Positions 36,383-48,690 of a stretch of DNA of 64,000 nt are shown here, one piece after another (positions within the stretch are counted from its first letter, which is position 1; each line of letters begins with the position of its first letter). This DNA is from Panonychus citri. Its lineage: Eukaryota; Arthropoda; Arachnida; Trombidiformes; Tetranychidae. Under the pieces are notes generated by a model. The model did no database searches, was not told the DNA's origin, and was given only the letters and a program-made list of their open reading frames with translations. A program made the translations under genes and the position numbers. The stretch covers positions 124,001 to 188,000 of the forward strand of contig NW_026515545.1 in the NCBI RefSeq assembly GCF_014898815.1. The letters are read 5' to 3'.

Positions 36383-38712
36383 TTAACACTGGTAAATTTC
36401 GTTACTAATCCTCAGGATTTCTTCACAGATTCTTTTATAATGCCAAGCATCTCCCTTCAGTCTTTTTCGTTGGATGGCACATTTATCACCGAATACACAG
36501 ATTTCCAAGTTAAATGAGCACATAGAATGATACTTGTTATTCAAGGCACAACTCAGAACGAATCTAAAAATAAGGAGAGAAAAAATTAGATTTTAACCGA
36601 AAAAAACAAAGAGTTGATTCGACGATTTATTCACTTACCCTTTACGTTTACAGTCGATTCCTTTTTGAATGAGAGCTTGCATGAGTTTCTCAATACAAAT
36701 TTGAGGGTCAGAGAATTTGGTCATCGTTATGTTTCGAGTTGTGGTCGGAGCAGAAGATGTTATGTTTCTTGGGTGTTTTCTACTTGGAGTAGCTGATTCA
36801 ATGATTTTCTTCAACAAACTCTTCTTGGGCGTTTGTAAGGGTGGAGGTCGTTTTGGTGGTGTGGAATAGTTTTCTATTAAAAATTAAGAAATTATTTAAA
36901 CGATCATTAGCTATAGGGATTAACTCAACTTGAGTGAAATAGTTGTTGATAATTTACCTGAATCAGCAGCTTGATTATCCTCACTGCCAGGAACAATATC
37001 ACCGAAAAGCTTTCGTTTTCGTGATGAATTAGGTGTATTAGCGACAACGGCTAAAGGAGATGAGCCTCTTTCTCCAGATTTAAGGTAGATTGGTATCTTG
37101 GAGTTCGGAGTGTTTGGACCAGAACCAGAAGTGTTGAGACTTTGAGGTGTATTCTGATTTTCTGACCCTTTAGGTTTGAAAGTTGAAAGTTTAGGCGTCT
37201 TGAAAGCTTGAACTTCGTCAATTTTGGCTCTAATTATGACTTTAGGAGTTCTACGAGTTGGAGTATTAACAGAAACTGGAGTAGTAACAGTCTTTGGTGT
37301 TGTTCGAGGAGGAGTAGCGACAGCTAAATTTCTGGGAATATTTGCAAGAGGACTCTGAATAGAACAAGTAAAAAGACATAGATTACATTTTAGATTCTAA
37401 TTAGAATAAAATTTCATGTAAAGAGAAAAATAATGTTTACCTTAAGTCCATGTCGCTTTTTCTCTTTGAGCAACCAATAGGTTGCTGTTTGATAGCCAAA
37501 TTTACGAATAATATTTGATCTCAATTCTGTGTAACTCAGAGTAGGAAAATATTTGTGAACTTGCCATAAAACCTCTTCGTCGAAAACATTTTTTTGGACT
37601 TCAACACTTTGGTTGGGCAAATAAGCCTTGATCCAAGGATTTTCGAGAAGCTCTCTAACAGTGACCCGCTTTTTAGGATCAACTTGGATCATTGATTGGA
37701 TGAGACTTTTGGCCTCGGGTGATAACCAACTAGGCATACTAAACTTGCCAGCCTGAATCTTTTTGTAAAGATTTCCCATGTTATCATCATCAAAAGGAAG
37801 TTGTCCAACAAGAAGAGCATAAAGTATAACTCCAGCACTCCAAACATCAACTGCAGGTCCAGAATAAATATTACCTGATATGAGTTCAGGAGCTGCATAA
37901 GCTGGACTACCACAACATGTTCGTAGGTTTTGTAAATTTTGTGGATTATCCTGAATAACAATGATAGTTCATAGTTAGAAAAAAATTGATCCTACAAAAA
38001 ATGGATAACTTACTTTGGACTGAGCAGCTAATCCAAAATCAATTAGTTTGATTTTATGATTTTTGTCGAAAAGTATATTTTCTGGTTTGAGATCACGATG
38101 AGCAAAGCCGTTGGAATGAAGATAAGCTAAACAATGGACAAGACAGCCCATAATTTCCTGAGATTCTTTTTCACTTAATCGATTTTTAGAAACAATATAA
38201 TCAAAAAGTTCACCGCCGCTACAATACTGAAAATAAACGAAAATAAATGGCGGTTAAATACTCAAATTATCGAAAAGCAAGATAAATGGCTGATTCAACT
38301 CACCTCTAAAACAAGATAAATCATTTGTTCTGTTTCAATGACTTGTAACAGTTTAGCAATATGCTGATGATCAAGAGTTTTAAGAGCATTAATCTCGGTT
38401 TTCACACGAAATAAATCTTCACCAAGTTTAGTTTTGTCCATACACTTAACAGCCACTTTTTGACCAGTCAAAAGATGAGTAGCTAACCGAACTTTACTGA
38501 AACCACCTTGAAGAATCAGGAGACAAAGAAAAGAAACACAATTCAATTGGTAAGAGAATAAACAGAAATTAGTCAACAACTAACCAGGCAAAAAAAAATT
38601 ACTCTAATTAAGAATCAATTTTAAAATGAAAAAGAAACTCACCTTCACCAAGTTTCTCCCTATGGAGATAATATCCCGCTTCAATGTCATACTCTTCTCG
38701 TTGATAATTCAT
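36383..38712 (-). CDS. MELK: MELK protein kinase (AMPK-related)
   Basis: Maternal embryonic leucine zipper kinase, a Ser/Thr kinase linked to mitosis. Seven exons (38712-38643, 38506-38304, 38226-38014, 37950-37441, 37354-36958, 36873-36639, 36563-36383) join in phase to 1809 nt, 602 residues, with no break. The start MNYQREEYDIEAGYYLHREKL precedes the glycine loop (GEGGFSKV), VAVKCMDK lysine, HRDLKPEN catalytic loop, DFGLAA and the activation segment TCCGSPAYAAPEL. A UBA-like segment follows (EEVLWQVHKYFPTLSYTELR), then a basic, Ser/Thr/Pro-rich linker and a C-terminal KA1 domain with RKRLKGDAWHYKRICEEIL (human RQRLKGDAWVYKRLVEDIL). This is one of the best preserved genes in the window. Its 5' end is 1 kb from a divergent CDK2AP1-like gene. 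Confidence 0.93.
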
Positions 38713-38943
38713 ATTGGTTATGTGGTGAAATTGAAACAATTAAGAAACACACATAAAACTGGGACAATGTTAAAATTTAATCGTCAATAACTTGGGGTAA
38801 ACAATTAATAGAAACAAGATTAAAATTAACTATTAGTCCGTTTAAATGATCAACTTTCAAACTGCTCAGGAAATGGAAGTTGAAATTTGAAGTAATCAGT
38901 TGAATTGAGTTTCTCTTTGACCTGATTGGTCGAAGAGCAAACG

Positions 38944-38955
38944 TGCGCATGCGCA
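38944..38955. promoter_or_regulatory. NRF1-type palindromic site
   Basis: TGCGCATGCGCA, the full NRF1/Erect wing consensus, 230 bp upstream of the MELK start codon. It stands out in AT-rich DNA and lies between the divergent MELK and CDK2AP1-like genes, so it could act on MELK or both. Confidence 0.6.
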
Positions 38956-39690
38956 GGTCGAATTTAAATTATTTAAAAAGACAAATGTTTTCATCCGGTT
39001 AACTGTTTTTCATCGTTGATTAAACAGAAACGTTTGTTAATTAACTTTAATTGATCAGCTAATTGATGAGCAAATGTTTTCTACCTTTTAATGACCAGGA
39101 AGCTAAATCAAGCAGCTCATCAGTTGATCATTTCCTTGTTCCCCATTTTATGTGAGGTAAAACTTTGACGCGATTAATTGAAAAAAAATTTTTTCTTCTT
39201 CACTTTTAATTTTTATTCAAACAAACAAACAAATTCAACAATCTAAAGGTAAATAGCTAATTAATTAATCGATTTATGTTTCAATCAATCAAGATGAGAG
39301 AGAAAATAAAATTTACATTATCGTATCTCTAAAATCGTGACAAGGAAAAAAAACTCAATTCTTTCATGTTTTCCTTTATACTTTTGTATGAAAAAAAGAA
39401 CAATAATTGTGAGAATTAAAATTGGCGCTCATCAAGTTGAAACTTCTAATGTGCTTTAGTTTAGTTCATCGATCGACAGATGGTGTTGGTGTTGGTCTTT
39501 AGTCTAAATGATTGATTGTTTTGTCTTATCAGCTGTTGAATTTATGGTCATTGATTTTTGGACGTTTATCTTTTGTCTTTATTGTCACCTCTTTATCTTT
39601 CCAATTTCAAGATTTATTTTTATTTCATCGATTTTTATAGTTAATTATTGTTCTTTCTGTTTTTCCCTCTTTCACCTTTAAGTGCAATCA

Positions 39691-40118
39691 ATGGATCAAT
39701 TTAATTTAAACTTTAATGTTAATCCTTCCAATAGTAATTCTAATAATAATAATAATCCTCCAATTCATCCTAATTTTGTACCAAGCGAAATGAATCAAGT
39801 ACTTGCTGCTCAATATCAACAAAATTTTCTAACTGGTGGTCCACCAACTCTTGTTGTTAGTCAGAGTAATATTCCTTTATATCCTGGTTATCAAACAATT
39901 GGTACAAACAATCATAATATTAATGGAAATGGTGGTAATCAAACCTCAAAATACAATCAATTACTTGCTGTGATAGAGAAATGTCCAGAGATGTTCGACC
40001 AATTTATTCTGGTTCAAAGACTTCAACTGATCGTTTTAAACGTGGTATGATTCATGCGAAAGTTTTAATCAGAGAATGTATTCTCGAATTGGAAAGAAAT
40101 CACAATAATAGAGGATAA
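39691..40118 (+). CDS. CDK2AP1/DOC-1 homologue
   Basis: Small nuclear protein; the human homologues CDK2AP1/2 bind CDK2 and are NuRD subunits. Start at 39691 (MDQFNLNFNVNP) with an Asn/Pro-rich N-terminus that is not conserved. The conserved C-terminal domain reads SKYNQLLAVIE, then after a frame break MSRDVRPIYSGSKTSTDRFK and RGMIHAKVLIRECILELERN (human [24 protein letters not shown].., RGIIHARGLVRECLAETERN). The break near 39980 (GAGAAATG) is one base short; the rest is clean to the TAA at 40116-40118. Single exon as far as seen. Confidence 0.85.
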
Positions 40119-41299
40119 TTGATACTTGTATATAAACTATTACTATATTTAGTAATGGATGTTAACCCCTCCTTCATGGACAATCCATCCAGACAAACTG
40201 ATTCATTTAATTCGTACAATGATTAAATTATCACCGCCCGCCTACCATTTTTTATCCTCAATCATGAAACAAAATTCGTGCAATCACATAGAAAGAGAAA
40301 TACAAGTAACTCCATCTTTTTATTTAGTCGAAAATCGATTCATTTTCTCTTTTAATTTGACCAAATATATCTCTTTCCTCCTTCCCTTTTTACAATTTAA
40401 TCTATTTTGAATAAAAAAAAAGTGAAATATTAACAATCAATTTTCAATTCAATTGATTTATTAATTATCTTATTGACGTTTCCAAACAAGATAACAAATG
40501 GATCACACATTTGAAAAGAACTTATCGGCAAACCGATAGATGGCACCACTAAATTCTCTTTCTTTTTCTCTGTCTACATTTTGTTTCTCTTTCTTTCTCT
40601 GTGTCGGTTAACCTCCATAGTTACTGTTGGTAAGAAAACAAATGCAGACTCTCCCTCTTGGTCTCTCTCTCCCTCTCTCTCTCATGTTCAGTTAAATTGT
40701 TAGTTGATCGTTTTAATTGTTGTTTAATTGCAACTAAATTGTGTCTCTCTTTTTCTCTCTTTCAGTCCCCCTGTTTTTCTGTTAATTAGCAACTTTGATT
40801 GATTGTCTTTTATTTCTGTTCGTCTTTATCCCTGTTAAATCGCCATCTTCATCTCATCATCAGGTAGTTTTGATCGGTTATTTCCAAAGAACAAACTATT
40901 TTGTTGGCCTTTTACTTTTCACAAGTGATAACACGCCCAAGTCATTTTCTTCACATTTTTACTCATTTTTTTCTTTTCTTTTCTACCCTGTTTATTAACT
41001 GTTCTCACTAATCATCATCATCATCATCTCGTATTCATCATTTGTGTTTCATTTGTTCTCTTTCTTTTCCTCTTTGCCTTTATTGAGGATCAATTTTGTC
41101 ATCGTAACTGTTAATTGTTACTCACTGTTATTTTCTGGTTCTCTCTGGATTTTTCTCCTATTTCCGCTTTTTATTTTGTTCGTCTTTAAATCAGATATTC
41201 CTTCACTTGTTGGTGTATCTCATCAGTGAATATCTCGTTATTATTTTGATTTTTTTTGTTACTTCTATTTTACTTCAATTAATATAAACGCTAATCATC
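40119..41299. other. Intergenic, pyrimidine-rich
   Basis: No gene recognised. 40550-41280 is rich in CT tracts (CTCTCTCT near 40660) and probably holds the promoter and 5' leader of the Glu/Pro-repeat gene. Confidence 0.45.
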
Positions 41300-43099
41300 A
41301 TGGGTGCTGCTGCTACCAAGTTGCGAAGAAAAGGAAATTCCAAACCAGATGCTAATCCCAATCAAGTAAGCCTCATTTTCCTCTCCTCTTGATAGATATT
41401 TATTTCTGATCATCAGACAGATAAAAATCTTTTAAGATTCTCTTCTCTCTTCATTTTCAATGTCAACGGTATAAATACTCGACTTGAGTGTATAAGCTAA
41501 TTGGAAAATATTTCTCGTTAAAAATGTTCTTTTTTCACTCAATATTCTCATTATCATTAATTTCTATTGAGCTTTGAAATAGTTTTGAATCATCACTTGA
41601 AGAACTTGAATCGCCCATTACCTTATGAAACACTGCCAAATAGTTTTGGTTTAGTTAATCTCTCTCTCTCTCTCCTCAATTCTTGCTCTCTTATGGTTGA
41701 AATAAAAGTAAAAATTGATGAGGAGGGAAAAAGAAGGAGAAGAAGAAGATGGAGAAGCGATTTTCTTAAATAAAACTTGTTTAAAATCAGAGGTAAACAT
41801 GTTTGCCCCTGATTATTTTTCTATCTTTGAGAGTACACACTGTTTTTTCTAATCATTTTCAGTAAAAAAACAGAATTAAGACAACTACTGAACAGAAATA
41901 GTTGCTCTCTCTTGTCTGGGTTGAGTTTCTACTCTTCAGTGACTATTTCAACTTTAGTCACTATTTTCTATTATTTATCACTATTATTATTATGATAAAC
42001 ACGTTGCAACTTATCGAAACAATACTATTGTTTTTTTACCTCCAGTTATTGTAATTTTACCTTTTTATTTTCCTTTTCTCTTGAGGTTGCTGAGGTCGAC
42101 GTTGAAACAGAAGCATTAGAGAAAAGACCAGAAGCTCAATTAGGTACTGAATCAGAACCCGAACCTGCGGCGAGCGCTGAACCAGAACCAAAATCAACTC
42201 AAGATGAAGTACCAGAGCTTAAATCAGAATCTAAGCCAGCATCAGAACCTGAGACTGCGTCTGAATCGATTAAAGAAACAAATCAAGAACCAACACCAAA
42301 TAAAGTAGTAGAAGATGAACCTAAAGTGGAACTTGATCCTGAGCCTACGCCCGAACCCGTACACGAACCTAAAGTAGAAACCAAGGTAGAATCTGAGTTG
42401 AAACTTCAACCCGAGGTACAATCTACCCCAGAACCAGAACTTAAAGTCGAATCCGAGCCTGAACCGGTGTCTAAGGTTGAATCTAACCCAGAGCCAGAAC
42501 CAGTACCAGTACCAGAATCAGAACCAGAACCAGTATCAGAGCCAGTGCCAGAGCCTATGGTAGAATCTGAACCAACGCCAGAACCAGAATTGAAGCAAGA
42601 ATCAGCATCGGAAACTTTACAAGAAACAATCCCCGAAACAATATCAGAGCCAGAAAGTGCTCCCGAGCCCGAACTCAAACCTGAACCTGAAATCGTGACC
42701 GTGACTGAGACCGAACCCGAACCCGAACCCGAACCTGAATCTAAGGTGGATCCTGAACCACAACCAGAGCTTGAACCTGAGTTGGAAACTGAATCCAAGG
42801 TAAAATCTGAGCCAGAACTTACGGTAGAATCTGAATCAGAGTCTAAGGTCGAATCCGTAATTGAACCAGAACCTAAGGAAGAATCAAACCAAGAACCAGA
42901 GACTAAGGAAGAACCTGAATCAACACCAACACCAGAACCAGAATCCAAACCAGAATCTGAGTTAGAGTCAACATCAGATCCAGAAACTAAGTCAGAAGCT
43001 GAGCCAGAATTTGAGTCAGAACCAAAGATGGAATCAGATGATTTACCTTGCCTACTGCAAATATGTTACCAATTTCTAATATGTCTTTATCTTAATTAA
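41300..43099 (+). CDS. Glu/Pro-repeat protein with myristoylation-type N-terminus
   Basis: No family assigned. Exon 1 (41300-41365) encodes MGAAATKLRRKGNSKPDANP: Gly2, small residue at 6 and a basic cluster, as in N-myristoylated membrane-associated proteins. It splices in phase to 42086, which opens a long acidic region made almost wholly of E-P, E-S and K-V-E units (about 330 residues of PEPEPE-type repeats). The layout resembles vertebrate BASP1 (myristoylated, Lys then Glu/Pro/Ala-rich) by analogy only. The annotated end (DDLPCLLQICYQ..) becomes hydrophobic abruptly; one extra T near 43050 would give DDLPLPTANMLPISNMSLS and a stop, which looks more natural. Confidence 0.75.
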
Positions 43100-43746
43100 T
43101 CAATTTACCCATGAGGTATTAATAGCGTTCGCTTTGTGATTTAAACTTTAAATTACAAATAATGTTAAACGATTCAAACTGTCAATTATTTTTTCGTATT
43201 GTTGAATCGAATTAAGATTAACTAATATCTATTTCTTCTACATCATCAGTTTATATAATCATTATACGTTGTGCTGAACAAACGATTCCTCATGATTATT
43301 ATCTGACTAAATAAAACTACACTTGATAAACTTCAATTTAATTAACTGCAACTGTTTATTTATATTTATCAGAATTACTCAGATTTGATGAGATAATTTC
43401 GTCAATTGAACCGACGGTGAGAGTTAAATCTTAAAACAAGATAAATCTAGTCTCCAATTGAAATTCAATCGAAATACAAGATTAATCAGGTCATTAGTTA
43501 ATTAGAACGATAAAAGATAAAAGATAAAAGATCGAATTCAATTATCCCGCCTGATTTCTTAAATTCTATTTCGAATTTAATTTGTTCTATTCTCTTTTCA
43601 ATTAACCGTTTTCTCCACATTTAAATTAATTGTGATTCATTGATTTCGTGACTAATTCAATTTAAAGTCTAATTATCTCGCTGTTAATTAATTGTTTAGT
43701 TTCAAAGGTTAAAACTACTTCTGATCTTATCTTTTCTCGACAAACA

Positions 43747-45339
43747 ATGAGTATTAATTGTTTACCTCCTGAATGTTTACTGGTCATCTTCAATTTCCTT
43801 GACCAATTGGATGATCTGAGACATTGTGCTTCTGGTGAGAGTCTTGCTTTTTGATTATATGACAATGTGATTGACTGATTAATTTTTACTTTGATTATAT
43901 TCTTTTCTATCCCAATTTAGTTTGCTCCAAGTGGAAGTTATTGATTTTAGATCGATGTTCCAAAGTTGAATATTTACTCGGTATGTGGGCAAACCATTAT
44001 TTTTCTAATTCTAATATAATATTGTACAATTGTATTTAAATTGTTGACAGAAAATCCATTTACCGATTCACCAGATAATATTGTTTACATTGGTCCTTCA
44101 CCTAAATTGGAAAATCTAGAATTAGCTCAACTCTTTCCTAGACTAAAGGTGAAAACAACAATTTTTTTTTGTTGCATTTTCTTTATTTGTTTATGTTTAG
44201 TTGTTATTATTTTCTTATTTGCTCCATTTAGATTTTGGATACTTCTTATACTGGATTAGCTAACTGGGAAAATGCAACCAAAAGAGTCAAATCAATTAAA
44301 GGGCTAATTAACCACACCTTAGATAAAAATCAATCACCAATATACTTTCTCAACGATCTTGAAATGGTATCAACGGAACTTGTTGATTTTTTCGTTGTAA
44401 ATCAACATATAACTAGGCAACTAAAACAAGTTTTCATTCAGAATGTTAATTTAGTTAAAATGAATGGGGTGACGTCTAAGTTTTATAACCTTCGTAGACT
44501 TCATATTGTAGACAAAAACTGTAAGTACATATGTAATTAAGTAACAATTCCCAATTTACGATTGTGATTTCCCGTTATATGACCTTCTCTTTTCAGGTTT
44601 CCAGAAGCTCTATAAAGGATCCAAGTTACATAAGCTCAAAATATTGGAATTTGATTTCGAGTCCATGGCCGGAGTTCTTGTTTACCCCGGATTTTGTTTC
44701 ATTGATTTCTGCCCAAATCTGGAAAGTGCCTTTTTCCATGTTGAATCAACTTACTGCCAATTCAATACAGCAATTAAAATTAATTGTTTGAGAGATCTTG
44801 TCATAGAATATGTTAGTTACTCAAGAATTTAAGACTTTAAGAATTTATGGAATATTGAATATGATCTGTTAATCAGCTTTTCTAATTGTTTTTTTTACTT
44901 TAATCCACAGCAAAATGATAATCCAAGGGAGTGGTCACCTTTCTTTAGATCAGGAGGAAATGCTCAGAAATGGGAAACATTGAAATGTGTCCTGTCTAAA
45001 TTTCCTAATTTAAAACATCTCGCTTTAAGGAATAATCTGAAAATCCGTGATGAAGATATTGAAGAACTACTGGAATTGCTACCTAATTTGGTTCTACTGG
45101 ATGTGAGAGGATCAATTGAAATTACCCACAAATCTCTTGTTTATATTAATCAACACTGTCAACGGAATAAAAAGTTAATCACTTTCTATTTTGACACTGA
45201 TATGCAAGCGCAAATGGATTGGCCTAAATTATCAGTTACTGGTCCGGATATTTGCCATGGATTTGACTTCATGAAAAACTGTTTCTTCAAACCATTCCGG
45301 TGTCTTCCTCTTCTCATGGAGAGCACAAAAGAATATTGA
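43747..45339 (+). CDS. F-box/LRR protein (gene 1), intact
   Basis: Six exons (43747-43834, 43921-43980, 44051-44148, 44232-44520, 44597-44811, 44911-45339) join to 1179 nt, 392 residues, with no frame break. Residues 4-45 form an F-box (LPPECLLVIFNFLDQLDDLRHCASVCSKW split by intron 1), the Skp1-binding module of SCF ubiquitin ligases. The rest is leucine-rich with LRR-like strands (NLKHLALRNN, LLPNLVLLDVRG), the presumed substrate-binding part. Exon lengths 60, 98 and 215 are shared exactly with the F-box gene at 51644, showing common descent. Confidence 0.88.
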
Positions 45340-47172
45340 ATTTTCAATCAATGATAAATCAAGAATCACATGATTAACAGTCAACTGATCAATTACTAAT
45401 GATGCTAAAAGTAATCCGAGAATCTCTGAATTCCCATGAATTTGTTAATTGACATAAGCAAAGTTATCTTCTTTTCTGATGAAAATTTCTAATTTCTTTT
45501 TGTTTACAATCAAAAAAAAAATCAGAAAATTTCCCAAGTGAATTGTTTCCTGTTCTGAATCTCTTGAAATTTCACCAATTAGATGGATAACAGACTTACC
45601 TACATGTTAATCCCAATAGATTTCAACAAATCCACCAAGATGAAGACCTTGACCTCTAATAATCTTCAAGTCTTTCTGATATTTCCAGAGACTCTAATCA
45701 ATCATCATGTCCATTTACTGTTGTTTATTTTTCTCATCATTAATATTTTGGTTTAAACCATAAACTCAACTCTTAATCACTTAACCACAATCAACTTTAA
45801 ATTATCATCCAGTAAACACCAAATTCATTTCTACTATTAATATTTCAGCCCCATTGATAAAACAAATTTGATCGTTCCCACGATTAACTCATGTATTAAT
45901 TATCATTCAATTTCCGACCAAAACTCATTTACTAAATTTAATCATGTCAATCAGAATCATAGAAATCGATCCACTTGATCTTGGAAATAATTTCCAATGT
46001 CATTAGTAAATTGTTGTTATTCAAACTGATCAATGTTAAGTTTTTCGATTTAACTAATTTGATTAGATAAATTAACGTTTATTTAAGATTAAAAATTTTG
46101 ATTAGTTGATTAGATTGTCTGTTACATTCACTCTGAGAAGGTCTTAATTGTAATTATTAACAAATGATAATACAAGTGAAAGAAACGTTGATTGTAATTG
46201 GCAGAAAATGAGTTAATTAAACTGTCAAGGAACGTGATTAGAATCAGAGTGATTTAAAAACTATATTAAGGTGATGGTAATCAACCTTTACCCTTTGTTA
46301 AACTTCACATTAATCATAATTTAGTTTTTGATTAAATTGTTAATCACATTAACCAGAATCAATCATTTTCCCCTTTGATTGTTATTATTATTAAATAGTA
46401 ACCAAGAGTTAATTGGTTATCAGGTAAATTTAAATACAATCAAATGATTAGTTGAATAATTTTGTAAATCAGTTGATTAATATGCAATTTAATTTTGCTA
46501 AATTAATCTTGTTAAATTGTGTAAATAATTGTTATATTAGTAAAACAATCAACGGTGAAATTTAATCAAATAATTATAATTGTAAAGGTAAACACAATTT
46601 AAACATAAACAAGATTAAAAATGAATCAAAATGAATTGTAATTTAAATTGTAAGGTATTAATAGTTGTATGATTACATAAGCAAATTATTGATTGTCACA
46701 CAATTAAATTGTAATTTCATTCAAATTAAATTGTCAAACATTAAATGAGTAGTTAAACAATCAAATTAAACGTTCATTTAAATTCAACACAATTTAACAA
46801 CAAACAATCTGATTAACAAAACTGTGAATGTTTAATTTAGTTTTGCTTGTTTTTTACCTGGGAAATTATTAATCAAAATTACGTTTTTTTTATGTTAATT
46901 GTGATTAATATAAACTCCACCTACATTTGAACAGTTTATGAGTAATTTAATTGTGATGAGCAACTCAGTGAATCAAATTTAATTCAGTTAAATTCAAGAC
47001 CATTATCATTTGTTGGGTGAAAATTGATCATCAATCTATTACGAAAATCAGTTTAAACTTTGAAGTTGATTAAGCAATTGTACTTGGTGAACTTTAATTG
47101 TAACAATTAGCTGAATATAAATTGTGATTAACCACTGATCTAAATCCATCGATCTTAATCATTCAATCAACA
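45340..47172. other. Intergenic AT-rich DNA
   Basis: 1.8 kb with no coding or RNA signal that I can support; dense in AATTGT/TTAATC words. Confidence 0.5.
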
Positions 47173-47498
47173 ATGTCACCAAAAATGTCAAAGATTAATA
47201 TATTTACTTGTTATCTTTTAATTACTTTTTTGATTGTTGTCTCATTTACTGATCACCATTCATCAGCTCAAGTAATGAGGATCTGTGAAAATGGCGACTG
47301 CCTCCAATTGTAAGTAATTAAATTTAATCACTCCCTAAACTGTAAGCTAATTGTTGCCTCGTTAAATTGTTAACAATTAAAAGGGCTCGAAGAACCTCAT
47401 TATCGGGAAACGATGATCTCAATGGCATTTTCAATTTAATGAGATACTTAAAACAAGGCAGAGTAATTGGAAGTAATTTCAATTCACCTTTCATGTGA
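47173..47498 (+). CDS. Candidate secreted peptide (neuropeptide-like) precursor
   Basis: Two exons, 47173-47309 and 47384-47498, joined by a clean GT..AG intron, give 83 residues in one frame. Residues 1-32 are a signal peptide (basic start, core YLLITFLIVVSF, end SSA). The mature part begins QVMRICENGDCLQL, with two cysteines four apart that could form a small disulfide ring and an N-terminal Gln. Arg48-Arg49 is a dibasic cleavage site, and Gln70-Gly71-Arg72 resembles an amidation and cleavage signal. I do not recognise the family. The stop overlaps a good splice donor (CAT|GTGAGT at 47495), so another exon may follow. An ordinary small secreted protein is the alternative. Confidence 0.6.
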
Positions 47499-47894
47499 GT
47501 ATCCAAGTCAACAATTAACTAATTGTTCCAATCCAAATTCTAACATTTTCAAGATGAGTTCCAATGTTTCTATCCAAATCCAATGGTCCAATCCAAGAAT
47601 ATCAATGAATCGAATTGTAATAAAATTCGAGAATTAGAACTTTTTTTTTTTGATAAGAAAAAATTTCGAAACAATTAAATCATCTCGAATCACTCGATTC
47701 TTAATTGTTGTCTTTAACTTTGTTATAAATTAATCGCATTGATGATTGTTTTTTTTTATCTCATTTCTTAATTGATCAATCAACAATTGGACTGAATCTA
47801 AACCAGTGGGAAACGGAGTGTAATTAACACGGATAAAGAATGACAGATAAGTTTGAACAATTAACTAATCATAAAAATTGATTTTTCATTCTAA

Positions 47895-48225
47895 TTTTCG
47901 TTTCTTTGGTTTAATCATAATATTATTTGACAATTAAATCTTTAAATTGAATAACGATGAAAAGTAACAATTACTTATCAATAGTTGTGATCATTTCTCT
48001 TGCAAGTTAATTGTTGTTTAGATTTATTTCCACTAATTAATTTTCTTTATCAAACAATTTAATGACTCTAATGATTGAGAAAATAAAAGATCGTTGTAAT
48101 TGTAAAACATTTAAAATCTCTCGAAAATTAAATGATTAAAACTTGATCACTTTTCTCTTTACGATTATTTCGCTTTTCTCTTTTTTTCTCAACTCCTTTC
48201 ATGATCAGAATCTTCATAATTCTGT
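47895..48225. repeat. Dispersed direct repeat, copy 1
   Basis: Non-coding sequence (CGTTTCTTTGG..AATCATA through CATGATCAGAATCTTCAT) that recurs at 51215-51465 in the same direction with indels, on either side of the beta-catenin-like gene. Confidence 0.75.
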
Positions 48226-48690
48226 TCACCAAATGAACTTCATCGTCCGATGTTCAATCAACTGTAATCAGAGATATTAATCTGGTAATAAGTTGATTAC
48301 AATTAGATAATGAAAAGAAATGTAATTAGAAAGAATCAATGAAAACTCAATGAAAAAAGTGAGACTTGAAATAAACTGAAACTTTAAGAAAGCGCCTCAA
48401 GCCAATTTAGTCATTCGGTTGATTGGATGACTCATTTGTATTAATAGTTTCTGATTTTTATCATTTTAATAAAACGATTATCAATTTTTACAAAAAAACT
48501 GTTATCGATTTTTGATTGAAAGAGAAAAAGAAAGAAATCGAAAAATCGATTATTCGTTTCAGTCACTTGAATCGATGATAATCGATCGTTTTGATGGATC
48601 GCCACTTTGTTTTTCTTTGAGAAAGTTTCATTTTTTTATGTCAATTTTTTTACTTTGTTGTTCTGACAATACAATTAATTGTTCATCAGT

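Noticed and set aside
42406..42948. Long minus-strand Gly/Ser/Asp open frame
   Set aside because: It is the antisense shadow of the Glu/Pro repeats on the plus strand; no start context or splice signals.
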